In this document: positions 36,039 to 45,218 of the stretch, one piece after another
Numbering within the stretch: the first letter of the stretch is position 1
Layout: each line of letters begins with the position of its first letter
Assembly: GCF_000455365.1 (NCBI RefSeq)
Contig: NZ_HG315686.1
Span: forward strand, 259,288-318,526
Source: Halopiger djelfimassiliensis
Lineage (GTDB): Archaea > Halobacteriota > Halobacteria > Halobacteriales > Natrialbaceae
Direction of reading: 5' to 3'
DNA length: 59,239 bases
Translations under genes and position numbers: made by a program
Notes under the pieces: model-generated
What the model saw: the letters and a program-made list of their open reading frames with translations, nothing else
Databases searched by the model: none
What the model was told of the DNA's origin: nothing

Positions 36039-37013
36039 TCAGGAGTGCCCCGACACTGTAACCGGTTCGTACGGTTCCTCGAGATACGCGATATCTGACG
36101 CCGACAGGGAGATATCGAGCGCCTCGACGGCCTGCTCGAGGTGGTCGACGCTGGTCGTCCCGATGATCGGCGCGTCGACCCAGTCCTTGTGGAGCAGCCA
36201 CGAGAGGGCGATCTGGGCCATCGTCACGCCCTTCTCTGCGGCCAGTTCCGCGACGCGCTCGTTGATCTCCCGCCCGCCGCCTTCCCGATAGGGATGTTCG
36301 TACAGGTACTCCTCGGTCTCGCCGCGGGCCGTCGCGTCGATTTCCTCGTGTGGGCGCGTTAGATAGCCGCGGGCCAGCGGCGACCACGGCAACACGCCGA
36401 TGTCTTCCTTTTCGCAGAAGGGGAGCATCTCGCGTTCCTCCTCCCGGTAGACGAGGTTGTAGTGGTTTTGCATCGTGGCGAACCGCTCGAGCCCCAGTCG
36501 GTCGCTCGTGTACAGCGACTCGGCGAACTGGTAGGTCCACATCGACGAGGCCCCGATGTACCGGACGTGTCCCCGGCGAACGGCGTCGTCTAACGCGCGT
36601 AGGGTCGTCTCGATCGGCGTGTCGTCGTCCCAGCGGTGGATCTGGTAGAGATCGACGGTGTCCATGCCCAGCCGCTCGCGGCTGGCCGCGAGTTCCTGTT
36701 CGATCGCTTTCCGGGAGAGTCCGCCCGAGTTGGGGTCGTCCTCGCGCATCCGGAAGTATCCCTTCGTCGCGACGACCGACTCCTCGCGGTGTCCTTCCAG
36801 GGCCTCGCCGAGGATGCGCTCGGATTCGCCCTTCGAGTACATGTTCGCCGTATCGAAGAAGTTGATTCCGAGGTCGATCGCCCGCTCGATGATCTCCGTG
36901 CTTTCCTCCTCCTCCAAGACCCACTCGCGCCAGTCGCTCGAGCCGAAGCTCATACAGCCGAGACAGAGCCGGCTGACCTCGAGTCCCGTCCCGCCGAGGG
37001 TCGTATACTCCAT
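36039..37013 (-). CDS. Aldo/keto reductase
   Basis: A 324-residue NADPH-dependent reductase. Catalytic Asp/Tyr in FFDTANMYSKGESE, Lys in SVVATKGYF, His in YQIHRWDDD; the C-terminal SWLLHKDWVDAPIIGTTSVD binds the cofactor phosphate. It resembles YajO/AKR11-type reductases. Stands alone, divergent from a tiny gene at 37119. Confidence 0.93.
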   Translation of the reverse strand: MEYTTLGGTGLEVSRLCLGCMSFGSSDWREWVLEEEESTEIIERAIDLGINFFDTANMYSKGESERILGEALEGHREESVVATKGYFRMREDDPNSGGLSRKAIEQELAASRERLGMDTVDLYQIHRWDDDTPIETTLRALDDAVRRGHVRYIGASSMWTYQFAESLYTSDRLGLERFATMQNHYNLVYREEEREMLPFCEKEDIGVLPWSPLARGYLTRPHEEIDATARGETEEYLYEHPYREGGGREINERVAELAAEKGVTMAQIALSWLLHKDWVDAPIIGTTSVDHLEQAVEALDISLSASDIAYLEEPYEPVTVSGHS

Positions 37014-37118
37014 GGCGACGGCTACGAGGGCCGGCGGAAAAACTGTACGTGGAGCGGCAATCGAAACGGCCCCGCCCGATATTTTTTAGTAATCGGAGTC
37101 GGTATTCACTACTGACGT

Positions 37119-37208
37119 ATGACGGACGAACGCAACGACCGAGACGCAAAGCGCAACGACGAGAGTGGCATCGTCTCGCGCATCAAGAGCGTGTTCAGCC
37201 GCGACTGA
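37119..37208 (+). CDS. 29-residue charged small protein
   Basis: A short frame MTDERNDRDAKRNDESGIVS followed by RIKSVFSRD. The first half is nearly all charged, the second is an amphipathic basic helix. A strong TATA-like run (ATATTTTTTAGTAA, 37079-37092) lies about 30 bases upstream, at the right distance for expression. Micro-proteins of this kind are common in haloarchaea; function unknown. Confidence 0.55.
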   Translation: MTDERNDRDAKRNDESGIVSRIKSVFSRD

Positions 37209-37323
37209 ACGCGTCCACCGACGTCACGGCCGTTTTTATCCGTCATCGCCGTTTTTTCGCGTTGCCGACCCACGGCGGGAGCCGTCGGTCCCGTCTCGAG
37301 GCGGCGACCGGTTCACCGGCGAC

Positions 37324-37704
37324 TCAGACCGCGCCACGGACGAGCGACCCGAACACCGGGAGGCCGATCGCGCTGGCGACGGGAACGAAGACGACCGGCC
37401 GCATCTCGAGGACGAACCACGCAGAGCGGCCGAGCGAGAGCGCGAAGACGATCAAGACGAGCACTCCAAACCCCAGTGCGGTCAGGATTCCGCGCCGCAG
37501 GCCCGGCGAGACGAGGCCGACGAGTGCGCCGGCGACGACGAGTCCGACCCAGTGAAGCCACGCGAGCACCAGTCCGAGGCAGACGGCGACCGCGAGCGCG
37601 GCGGCGTGCGTTCGGGGCTCCGTTCTGACGCGCTCGAGGACGGACGCCGGCGCTGTCCCGATCACGTCGGCCGAGCCGGTCCGATCGGGCGGGCTCGAGG
37701 TCAC
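37324..37704 (-). CDS. Small membrane protein coupled to penicillin acylase
   Basis: A 126-residue protein starting at GTG 37704, which overlaps the acylase stop codon (GTGA), so translation is coupled. After a 35-residue polar start it has four hydrophobic segments (AALAVAVCLGLVLAWLHWVG, LVVAGALVGLVSPGL, LTALGFGVLVLIVFALSLG, PVVFVPVASAIGLPVFG). It may hold the exported acylase at the membrane or aid its export; this is inference from coupling only. Confidence 0.68.
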   Translation of the reverse strand: MTSSPPDRTGSADVIGTAPASVLERVRTEPRTHAAALAVAVCLGLVLAWLHWVGLVVAGALVGLVSPGLRRGILTALGFGVLVLIVFALSLGRSAWFVLEMRPVVFVPVASAIGLPVFGSLVRGAV

Positions 37705-40145
37705 GACGACCCCTCCTCGAACGTGACGTCCGGGTCGCCGTCGGCGATCGGTCGAACCATCGGCTTTTGCTCGCCCTCGAGCCACTGCTCGAACTGGTCG
37801 TCGTAGTGCTCGGAGAAGTAATCGCCCGAGTTGCCGCCGGGAAGGATCGCCGTCGCGTCCCCGCCCGGTTCGACGACCATGCGCCAACTCGAGCCGATGG
37901 CGTCGTCGACGCGGTAGTTTTTCACCGTCGCCCGCGAGCCGTCCGCCGGTTGCGTCGCGTAGTCGAGAAACGGTGCCCGGTCGCCGAAGGGGTGTTCGAT
38001 CGCGCCCGTCGTGTTCCAGTCGCCGTAGGTTTCCCAGCCCTGCTCGTCGATCTCGTCGAGGGCGTCCTCGAGCGCCGCGACCATCGTCTCCGCGCGCGAC
38101 CGCTCGCCGAACAGGTCGCTGTCCGCCGGGAGCGTCGCGACGTTCCAGTCGTTCGGATAGTACGACTCGTCCAGTCCCGCGTCCCCGAATTCGGGCTCGA
38201 CGATCCGTCGGCGGAACGAGTCCATCCAGCGGGCAAACAGCAACGCTCCGCGTGACTCCCGGTCCATCCGGTACTCCCACGACTCGAGCGTCGCCGCTGT
38301 GTCCGCGAGTGCCACCGAGCCGTCGGCGGACGCTTCGATCGCATCGAGGAGGTCGGGAACCAACTGTTCGGCACGACCGTCGTAGGTGTCGGTCTGGAGG
38401 TCACGATGGAAGTCGGCCCCCGCGGGCGCGTCCGACTCGACTCGAGCGTCCAGCCGATCGTAGATGCGCGCCCCGCGGTAGGGCATCGAGTAGCCGACGC
38501 CGACGTAGTGGTCGGGATCGTCGACGACGCGCTGGTTCGCCGTCGCGAGGACGTCGGGATCGATCGCGTGCGGTTTCTCCTCGAAGGGGACGAACCCGTC
38601 CCACGAGGACCGATCGAACGGCGTAAACCCCTCCCACTCGCCCTCGCCCGCGGAGCCGTCGAAAATTCGGTTGCCCGAGACCGGCTGGCCGTCGATCGTC
38701 CGGATCGGCAGCTTCCCCGTCACGTAGTACAGCGTCCGCCCGTCGTCGTCCGCGTAGACGAGGTTCTGCGTCGGCAGGTCGAACTTCCGGGTCGCCTCGA
38801 GGAACGCCTCGAGCCCGTCGCTTCGTTCGAACCCGTAGATCGCTTCGGTCGTCCGGGTGGCGGTGTGGCCGGTCCAGGCGACGCCGACCGTCCGCCCTTC
38901 GCGTTCGAGTACCGGCCCGTGGACGGTTTTCCTGACGGTGACCGTTCGGTTCTCGCCGTCCGCAACGGCGATCTCGCGGTCCTCGGTCTCGAACTCGCGC
39001 CACTCGCCGCGGTACCGGTATCGCTCGCCCGCGTCGTCGATCTCGTACCGATAACAGTCGAGGACGTCCGCGCCGACGTTCGTGAACGACCACGTCCCGG
39101 TCTCGTTCGCGCCGGTGATGATAAACGGGACGCCGGGAAAGGTCGCCCCGCGAACGGACGTCTCTGGCGTCTCGACGCCCTGTTCGTACCACAGCGGCGG
39201 CGTCAGCAGCGTGAGGTGTGGATCGTAGGCGACGATCGGCGTCCCGCTGTCGGTGTGCTCGCCCGAAACCACCCAGCTGTTCGAACCGGTTCCGGTCGGC
39301 GACTCGAACCGCGACAGCCAGTTCGTCAGCTCCGGATCGACCGGGGCGGCCGCGGCGACTTCGTCGCGATCCTCGCCCTCGTCCGTACCTGCGACCGCTT
39401 TGCCGGTGTCGTCTCCGCGAACCGAATCCCGGAGGATCGGCACGTCGTGGTCCATCCGCTCCGGATACAGCGCCTCGAGGGTATCCTCGCCGAGCCGGTC
39501 CGCGATCAGCGCCCGGCGAAGCTCGCCGAAGTCGCCGGTCAGGTCCCACGCGATCTGTTTTTCCATCAGCATCGAGTCGACCGGCGTCCACGGCTCGGGT
39601 TCGTACCCCAGCAGTTCGAACTCGAGGGGAAGCTGCTCGCGCTCGATCGCCGCGGTGACGCCGTCCGCGTAGGCCTCGACCAGCGGTCCCGCGGGAGTGT
39701 CGGAAACGAGGTCCCAGGTCGCCTCGGCGGCCCCCGCGAAGTCCATGGCGACGTGAAACTCGTCGTCCTCGACGGTCGCTTCGCCGGCGAGTTCGGAGAC
39801 CCGGCCGCGCATCACCCGCCGCTGGAGGTCGAGCTGGAAGAGCCGGTCGAACGCCTGGACGTAGCCGACGGCGAAGTACGCGGCCGCCTCGTCGTCGGCT
39901 CCGACGGTCGGCACGCCGTACTCGTCGTAGCGAACGCTCGCCTCGCCGTACGGGCTCGGAACCGTCCCCGAGAGCGACCGATCGGCCGCGTCCCAGGCCG
40001 AACCCGAAAGCGGCGCGAACCGCTCGAGGAGATCCCCGGCGGACGACAGCGTGAGTCCCCCGACGCCCGCGGCCAGGACGCCGGCCAGCGCGCCGCGTCG
40101 TGTGGTGTCGCGTGTCACTATGCACGGTTGTCTCTCTCGAGACAC
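37701..40145 (-). CDS. Tat-exported penicillin acylase family protein
   Basis: An 814-residue Ntn-hydrolase. Residues 1-45 carry a Tat signal (DTTRRGALAGVLAAGVGG). The propeptide/beta-chain junction is seen at GTGSNSWVVSG (Ser about 287 becomes the N-terminal nucleophile after autocleavage), followed by the family motifs GANETGTWSFTNVGADV and AVAWTGH-type sequence (GVAWTGHTATRTTE). Family members hydrolyse acyl-amides such as penicillins or acyl-homoserine lactones; a quorum-signal or acyl-amide substrate is possible but not shown. A GTG at 40118 is an alternative start. Confidence 0.93.
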   Translation of the reverse strand: MSRERQPCIVTRDTTRRGALAGVLAAGVGGLTLSSAGDLLERFAPLSGSAWDAADRSLSGTVPSPYGEASVRYDEYGVPTVGADDEAAAYFAVGYVQAFDRLFQLDLQRRVMRGRVSELAGEATVEDDEFHVAMDFAGAAEATWDLVSDTPAGPLVEAYADGVTAAIEREQLPLEFELLGYEPEPWTPVDSMLMEKQIAWDLTGDFGELRRALIADRLGEDTLEALYPERMDHDVPILRDSVRGDDTGKAVAGTDEGEDRDEVAAAAPVDPELTNWLSRFESPTGTGSNSWVVSGEHTDSGTPIVAYDPHLTLLTPPLWYEQGVETPETSVRGATFPGVPFIITGANETGTWSFTNVGADVLDCYRYEIDDAGERYRYRGEWREFETEDREIAVADGENRTVTVRKTVHGPVLEREGRTVGVAWTGHTATRTTEAIYGFERSDGLEAFLEATRKFDLPTQNLVYADDDGRTLYYVTGKLPIRTIDGQPVSGNRIFDGSAGEGEWEGFTPFDRSSWDGFVPFEEKPHAIDPDVLATANQRVVDDPDHYVGVGYSMPYRGARIYDRLDARVESDAPAGADFHRDLQTDTYDGRAEQLVPDLLDAIEASADGSVALADTAATLESWEYRMDRESRGALLFARWMDSFRRRIVEPEFGDAGLDESYYPNDWNVATLPADSDLFGERSRAETMVAALEDALDEIDEQGWETYGDWNTTGAIEHPFGDRAPFLDYATQPADGSRATVKNYRVDDAIGSSWRMVVEPGGDATAILPGGNSGDYFSEHYDDQFEQWLEGEQKPMVRPIADGDPDVTFEEGSS

Positions 40146-40179
40146 ATAATCGCCCTGAATCTAGCGGCCGGACGGCGGC

Positions 40180-41286
40180 TCACAGCGCGTCGGGATCGAG
40201 TCGCGAAACGGCCGCTTTGACCGCTGCGAACGCGCCGACGCCGACGAGACAGTACGCGACAAGCGACAGCCAGGAGATCACGGTCGGGTTGCCGACCGCG
40301 AACTTCGCGACGGTGTTTGCCGGGTGCTCGGGGAGCACGCTCGCGACGACCAGCGCGCCGACGATCCCGATCGAGTAGAGCAACTGCGCCTGCCGTCGGT
40401 CCGGGGCGTACAGCGAGACGGCCACTCCGATCCCGACGACGAGCAGCGAGAGGGCGGCCACCAGGACGATCAGTGCCGTCGGCGACGCGATCGCGGTTCC
40501 GTTGGCCACGAGCAAGCCGAGCCAGGCGATCGCCTGTAACGGTGCTAACGCCGCCGTCGCGAGGAGTTTGGACTCGACGATCTCCCCGAGAGACAGCGGG
40601 GCGACCCGGAGCAACTCGAGGGTGCCCCGCTGGCGCTCCTCGATCAGCGAATCGACGACGATCGAGCCGCTGATGAACACCGGAAGAAACAGCAACAGCG
40701 GCACCAGAACGGTGTATGTGAAACCAACGTAGGGGCTGGCCTCGACCTCCGGCGGCACGAAAAGCGGCGTCTCCTCGAGCCGATCGGCGTTCCCCTTTCG
40801 TTCGACGTACTCGACGTGCTCCAGCGTGTCCCGTAGCTGGACGACGAGCAGGGTCGTCTCGAGTCCCGCATCCGGTGCAGTGACCCTGACGATGAGTCTG
40901 TCCTCGTCGTCTCTGGTCGCATCGAGGACGGCGGCGACCCGGTTGTCCTCGAACGCGCTATAGGCCGAGCCGCGGTCGTCGTAGTGGCGGGCGCTGAGGC
41001 CGTCCCGCTGGTTCGCGACCGCCCGGAGCCGATCCGCGTCGTCGCCGGTGACCGCAACCTCGGTCTCGTAGCCGTCGACCGCGCCGGGATCGTACAGTGA
41101 GACAAGTCCAACGACGAGAAACGACGAGAAAGCGGCGATAAACAGTTGGATCGAGATCACGAGGATGATCGTCTTCTCGGAGCGCAGCGACCGGAGCTCT
41201 CGCCGGGCGATCGCCCAGCGTGCGCCCAGCGTCGAATCGGACGATCCCCCGTCGGCTCGCGTGCGCGGACCGCCATCACGCGACAA
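40180..41286 (-). CDS. ABC-2-type transporter permease
   Basis: A 368-residue membrane protein: N-terminal cytoplasmic stretch, one membrane segment (IILVISIQLFIAAFSSFLVV), a large extracytoplasmic loop of about 120 residues, then five membrane segments (VLVPLLLFLPVFISGSIVVD onward) with the conserved cytosolic EERQRGTLELLRVAPLSLGE loop of NatB/ABC-2 permeases. Its start overlaps the end of the fused permease gene by 11 bases. Third gene of the exporter operon. Confidence 0.92.
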   Translation of the reverse strand: MSRDGGPRTRADGGSSDSTLGARWAIARRELRSLRSEKTIILVISIQLFIAAFSSFLVVGLVSLYDPGAVDGYETEVAVTGDDADRLRAVANQRDGLSARHYDDRGSAYSAFEDNRVAAVLDATRDDEDRLIVRVTAPDAGLETTLLVVQLRDTLEHVEYVERKGNADRLEETPLFVPPEVEASPYVGFTYTVLVPLLLFLPVFISGSIVVDSLIEERQRGTLELLRVAPLSLGEIVESKLLATAALAPLQAIAWLGLLVANGTAIASPTALIVLVAALSLLVVGIGVAVSLYAPDRRQAQLLYSIGIVGALVVASVLPEHPANTVAKFAVGNPTVISWLSLVAYCLVGVGAFAAVKAAVSRLDPDAL

Positions 41287-43174
41287 GGGCGATCACCCCG
41301 AGGTTGTAGCCGGCGTGAACCAGCGTCGCCACGACGAACGCGAGCGCGTACGTCGTTCGTCCGCGGCTCGCACCGACTGCCGAGATGCTCGCCGTGCCGA
41401 CGTGCAAGCAAAGCGGCGCGAGAACAACCGCGAGCACGACGAGCGGATCGCCCGAGAGCCGCGGGCCGAACGCCGCGGCACCGAGGGTCAGGTCGGGAAG
41501 CCCCACGAACTGAACGACGTGGGTGAGCTTCTCCCCGACGAAAAAGCCGATGCCCGAGAGGATGCCGAGGACGGCGGCGGCCCGCAGCGACGAATCAAAC
41601 CGCGAGCGGGCGATACCGGCGTAGACGTGGATGCTCTTGGCGAACTCCTCGATGGCCGCCGCGATGACGACGATAATCGGCAACGCGATCGCCTCGGGGA
41701 CGGCAAACAGGAGCGCGACCGCGAGCAACTGTCCGGCGAAGACGAACGGGATGAAAAGCATCGACAGCAAGGGAACGCTCCGGGTCCCGTGCAGTCGACT
41801 CGCGACGGCGTCGATCACCTTCGTCGGGAGCGGCTTCTGGGCGAACATGTCCTCCTCGCGGTAGAGTCCGACGCCGAACAGGAAGAGGACGGCCGCGCTG
41901 AGATAGAACGGTCCGGTCGAGAAGAGGTACTCCCCGAACCGGACCGACTCGCCTTGCAGATCCATCACCACGAGCGTAAGCGGCGAGATCAGGGCGACCG
42001 GATTCACCTCCGTGAAGATCGCCGGGATGAACGTGTAGGTCGTCAGGAAGACGCTGATCGTGACCGTGACGAAGGTGAGTTCCTTGAACGACCGGGCGAG
42101 CATCGCACCGGCGAACGTCGCCGCGAGAAACAGCAGCGCGATCGGAACCGCCGCCGCGACCGAGAGCGGCCCGCCGTCGATTGCGACCGCGGTCCCGACG
42201 ACGACGCCGACGAGACCGAACAGGTACGGGAGCGTCTTTCCGGCAACGATCTCGTGACGCGAAGCGGGCGAGACAAGCAGCAACTCGCCGCGGCGCTTGA
42301 TCCGTTCGTTCATGATCGTACTCCCGTAGGCCTGGATAACGACGTTCATCGGAACGACGAACAGGAACGCGAGCACGAGCGACCGGAACGGAAACGGCGG
42401 CGAGAGCGAACTCGGCGATCCGGGACCAGACCCGTCGTCGAGCGACCCACCGCCGACGTTGGGGACCTGCAACTCGCCGTCCTCGCCGCCGCCATCCGCC
42501 CCACCACCGGCCGGCTCGCCGTTTCCATCGGCGGCGTCGGTCGCCGATTCGCCGTCGCCGTCTTTCCCACCGGTACTCCCGTCGGCAGCACCGTCGTCGT
42601 CGGTCGTTCCCGCTCCCTCGGGGTCGTTGGCCGGGGTTCGTTCCTGATACTCGAGGGTGACGAGAACCGGATACGCGGCCGCCTCGTCCGCTTCGTGTGC
42701 CATCAGCTGCTCGTTGTACGATTCGACCGCGTCGCGGAACGCGTCGTAGGCCGGCTTGCCGTTCTCGCCGACGTATCCGATCTCGCCGTCCGCGGTGATC
42801 ACCACGTCGACGTTCGCGTCGGCTCCGCGTTCGTCGAACTCGACATCCTCGAGCGAAAGCGGCCTGAACCGGTCGCTCGCTTCGGCGACGTCGTGGTACG
42901 GGCTGTCCTCGTCGACGCCGATGACGTAGATCCCGTCGTCGAGGCCGGGACCGTCGTCGATGACCGTGTATCCGACGGTGCCGACCGCAAGGAGCATGAC
43001 CGCGAGGACGATGGCCGTCGTCCTGTCGACGGTGCCGGCGCTTCTGGAGATCTCCCAGCGCGCGATCCGTGTCGTTCGCAGACACCCCTTACGGAGTCGC
43101 GCGCCGAGCGAGGCATCGCCGGCGTCGTCGCGGTCGTCATCACGAACCCGTCGAGCGGAAGGCTCATCGCTCAC
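41276..43174 (-). CDS. ABC-2 permease fused to a PrsW-type intramembrane protease domain
   Basis: A 632-residue membrane protein. Residues about 45-440 have the ABC-2 layout: first membrane segment, a long loop with a Gly/Asp-rich insert of about 60 residues, then MNERIKRRGELLLVSPASRH and a membrane bundle. Residues about 450-632 are a PrsW-like domain with the Glu-Glu motif AAIEEFAKSIHVY (about 506), GFFVGEKLTHVV, and later His residues (CLHVGTA, LVHAGYN). The start overlaps the ATPase stop by four bases. The protease part could process a substrate of the exporter or a regulator; inference. Confidence 0.86.
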   Translation of the reverse strand: MSDEPSARRVRDDDRDDAGDASLGARLRKGCLRTTRIARWEISRSAGTVDRTTAIVLAVMLLAVGTVGYTVIDDGPGLDDGIYVIGVDEDSPYHDVAEASDRFRPLSLEDVEFDERGADANVDVVITADGEIGYVGENGKPAYDAFRDAVESYNEQLMAHEADEAAAYPVLVTLEYQERTPANDPEGAGTTDDDGAADGSTGGKDGDGESATDAADGNGEPAGGGADGGGEDGELQVPNVGGGSLDDGSGPGSPSSLSPPFPFRSLVLAFLFVVPMNVVIQAYGSTIMNERIKRRGELLLVSPASRHEIVAGKTLPYLFGLVGVVVGTAVAIDGGPLSVAAAVPIALLFLAATFAGAMLARSFKELTFVTVTISVFLTTYTFIPAIFTEVNPVALISPLTLVVMDLQGESVRFGEYLFSTGPFYLSAAVLFLFGVGLYREEDMFAQKPLPTKVIDAVASRLHGTRSVPLLSMLFIPFVFAGQLLAVALLFAVPEAIALPIIVVIAAAIEEFAKSIHVYAGIARSRFDSSLRAAAVLGILSGIGFFVGEKLTHVVQFVGLPDLTLGAAAFGPRLSGDPLVVLAVVLAPLCLHVGTASISAVGASRGRTTYALAFVVATLVHAGYNLGVIALVA

Positions 43175-44085
43175 GTTTCGGCCTCCGGCTCGCTCGCGAT
43201 CTCGAGGAAGATATCCTCGAGACTCGGCGTCTTCGTCTGGATGTCGGTCACGCGGCCGTCGGCCGCCTCGACGGCTTCCCGTATCGTCTCGACGTCGGCC
43301 AGGTCTTCGACGGCGTGTCGGACGCGGTCGCCCTCGTGGGTGACCTCGACGGGTCGTCCCGCATCGACGACTGCGTCGCTGGCGTCGACCGTCGCCTCGA
43401 CGTGATACTCGGTGCCGCCGTGTGCATCGCGGATCTCCTCGAGGGTCCCGCGGGCGATGATGCGCCCGTCGTTCATCACGGCGACCCGGTCACAGATGCT
43501 CTCGACGTGAAAGAGGTTGTGTGCGCTGAAGACGATCGTCTTCCCCTCGTCGCTCAGTTCCTGGGTGAACTCGATGATGTAGTTCGTCGTCAACGGGTCG
43601 AGTCCCGACGCCGGCTCGTCGAAGATGAGCACATCGGGATCGTTCACCAGTGCTCGCGCGATCGCGACCTTGCGTTTCATTCCCTTCGACATGTTGCCGA
43701 TCCGCCGGTCGCGGTGTTCGAGGTCCAACCGGTCGAGCGAGCGAGTGATCCGCTCGCGTGCAACGTCGTCGGGAACGTCGTAGAGGTCGGCGAAGAACTC
43801 GAGGTAGTCAGTGGCGGTCATGTCCTCGTACAGCGGAGATTCCTCGGGGAGAAACCCGAGTCGTCGTTGCATCGCCGGCTCGCCGGGAGTGTGGCCGGCG
43901 ACGACCGCGGTCCCGTCGGTCGGCTCGACGAGTCCGGCGAGCATCTTCAGCGTCGTCGTCTTTCCCGCGCCGTTCGGGCCGACGACGCCGAACACTTCGC
44001 CGCGATCGATCGAGAACGTACTGCCCTCGACGGCGGTAAACCCTCCGTACTCCTTCCGGAGGTTCGCCACTTCGAGTATCGCCAT
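43171..44085 (-). CDS. ABC transporter ATP-binding protein
   Basis: A 304-residue ATPase of the NatA/CcmA class. Walker A GPNGAGKTTT (about 36), Q-loop GFLPEESPLYEDM, ABC signature NMSKGMKRKVAIARAL, Walker B VLIFDEPASGLDPLT, and H-loop VFSAHNLFHVESICDRV. A C-terminal extension of about 80 residues follows. First gene of the three-gene exporter operon, divergent from the HxlR-type regulator. Confidence 0.95.
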   Translation of the reverse strand: MAILEVANLRKEYGGFTAVEGSTFSIDRGEVFGVVGPNGAGKTTTLKMLAGLVEPTDGTAVVAGHTPGEPAMQRRLGFLPEESPLYEDMTATDYLEFFADLYDVPDDVARERITRSLDRLDLEHRDRRIGNMSKGMKRKVAIARALVNDPDVLIFDEPASGLDPLTTNYIIEFTQELSDEGKTIVFSAHNLFHVESICDRVAVMNDGRIIARGTLEEIRDAHGGTEYHVEATVDASDAVVDAGRPVEVTHEGDRVRHAVEDLADVETIREAVEAADGRVTDIQTKTPSLEDIFLEIASEPEAET

Positions 44086-44253
44086 TCGTTAGCTCGAGCC
44101 TGCACGCCACCCCAGTAAAGTCTAGCGGCCGGCGACCGTCGTCGACTCTGACGGGTCCCAAGTCGGTATATTCGTGTCAGCGGCTAACGTCGTGTTAGCT
44201 AGTTCGCTTCCGAACTGCTATAACGGTGTAGTTCGTAGGGAGGATAGAGACCA

Positions 44254-44589
44254 ATGGCGACGACACCGACACAACAGGAGGACTCCGACGCCTGTCCCGT
44301 CATCAAGTCCATCGAGCAGATCGGCTCACAGTGGCGACTGGCAGTGCTTCACGAACTCCTCTCCGGCGAACAGCGGTTCAACGAACTCAAGCGCTCGACC
44401 GGGGCAAACGCCCGAACCCTCTCGCGTGTACTGGACGATCTCGGCGAGATGGGGTTCGTCGAGCGCCGGATCGAGGAGGACTCCCCGATCGCTACCTACT
44501 ACAGCCTCTCGGAGAAAGGGGAATCGCTCGAGCCGGTGTTCGACGAAATCGAGTGCTGGGCCGGATCGTGGCTCGAGGACGACGCCTAG
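44254..44589 (+). CDS. HxlR-family winged-helix regulator
   Basis: A 111-residue HxlR-type regulator: CPVIKSIEQIGSQWRLAVLH, LLSGEQRFNELKRSTGANAR, TLSRVLDDLGEMGFVERRIE. The early Cys14 is at the redox-sensing position seen in many HxlR proteins. A purine-rich GGGAGG (44239-44244), ten bases ahead of ATG, is one of few plausible ribosome-binding sites in this window. Divergent from the ABC exporter (169 bases), which it may regulate. Confidence 0.9.
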   Translation: MATTPTQQEDSDACPVIKSIEQIGSQWRLAVLHELLSGEQRFNELKRSTGANARTLSRVLDDLGEMGFVERRIEEDSPIATYYSLSEKGESLEPVFDEIECWAGSWLEDDA

Positions 44590-44700
44590 CCCGGCCCGTC
44601 GATCCGACCTCGAAACGCGGCTCTCGAGGCACCTCTCGCTCTCGCTGCGTCCGACGACGGGGTTATTTTTCTCGCGCACACCACTAGAAAGCCTCTCTGG

Positions 44701-44817
44701 GTGATAGTTCTCGCCGGAAGTCATCGTCTCCAGAACTGTCGCAGGGGGCATGCGCTGAAATGCCCCGGGTGATGGCCCACCCGAGACGCGGCTTCCAACC
44801 CGGAAAGGTCTGAAGCC
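44701..44817. ncRNA. Candidate structured RNA
   Basis: Three adjacent hairpins in a non-coding gap: 44745-44766 (GGGGCAT/ATGCCCC, 8-base loop), 44767-44782 (GGGT/ACCC), and 44790-44817 (GGCTTC/GAAGCC with an inner ACC/GGT stem). On the plus strand, GTGATAG (44701), CTGA (44755), GTGATGG (44769) and CTGA (44810) resemble boxes C, D', C', D of a C/D guide RNA, but guide spacings would be unusually long. On the minus strand a TATA-like GTTTATGTC near 44845 lies about 27 bases before the third hairpin. Strand and class are unresolved. Confidence 0.4.
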
Positions 44818-45218
44818 ATGATAGCGTATCCGCTCCCGAGACATAAACGTCTCGCACGACATTCAGTTCGCTCGATACGGAGAGCGACGCGTCCGAGATG
44901 GGTTTTTGGACCGCGTTCGTCGCGGAGCCACGTCTGCGGCGAATCGGTTCGCTCGAGAGCGGCGCGGGGGTCGATGGGGGATTCCCGCGAGGTCGCATCT
45001 CGCCGCGCTCGCTCGAGCGGCTGCGTCGTGGCGGCGACCGATCCGGACCGATGCGCTGGACCGCGAGTCACGACCGGAGCGGGCCGACCGCCCGCCGGGA
45101 TCGATTCCGGTCGTGACGGTATCGGGGTTTCCAGCCCGTCCCCGCCGTCGCCCGCTCGAGTCTCGATTTTTGCCACGTGACGGGAACGGCTGTTCACATC
45201 GTTTCGAACCCGCGTTCG
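44818..45218. other. Intergenic region without recognised gene
   Basis: No protein-like frame; the open frames on both strands are Arg-rich chance products. Apart from the candidate RNA just upstream it shows nothing notable. Confidence 0.45.

Noticed and set aside
41165-43405. A 746-codon plus-strand frame opposite the fused permease gene
   Set aside because: It is Arg/Asp-rich, has no family resemblance and mirrors a real membrane protein gene; long antisense frames are normal in GC-rich haloarchaeal DNA.
44721-45197. A 158-codon minus-strand frame between HxlR and UPF0179
   Set aside because: Arg-rich, overlaps the hairpins, no family features.
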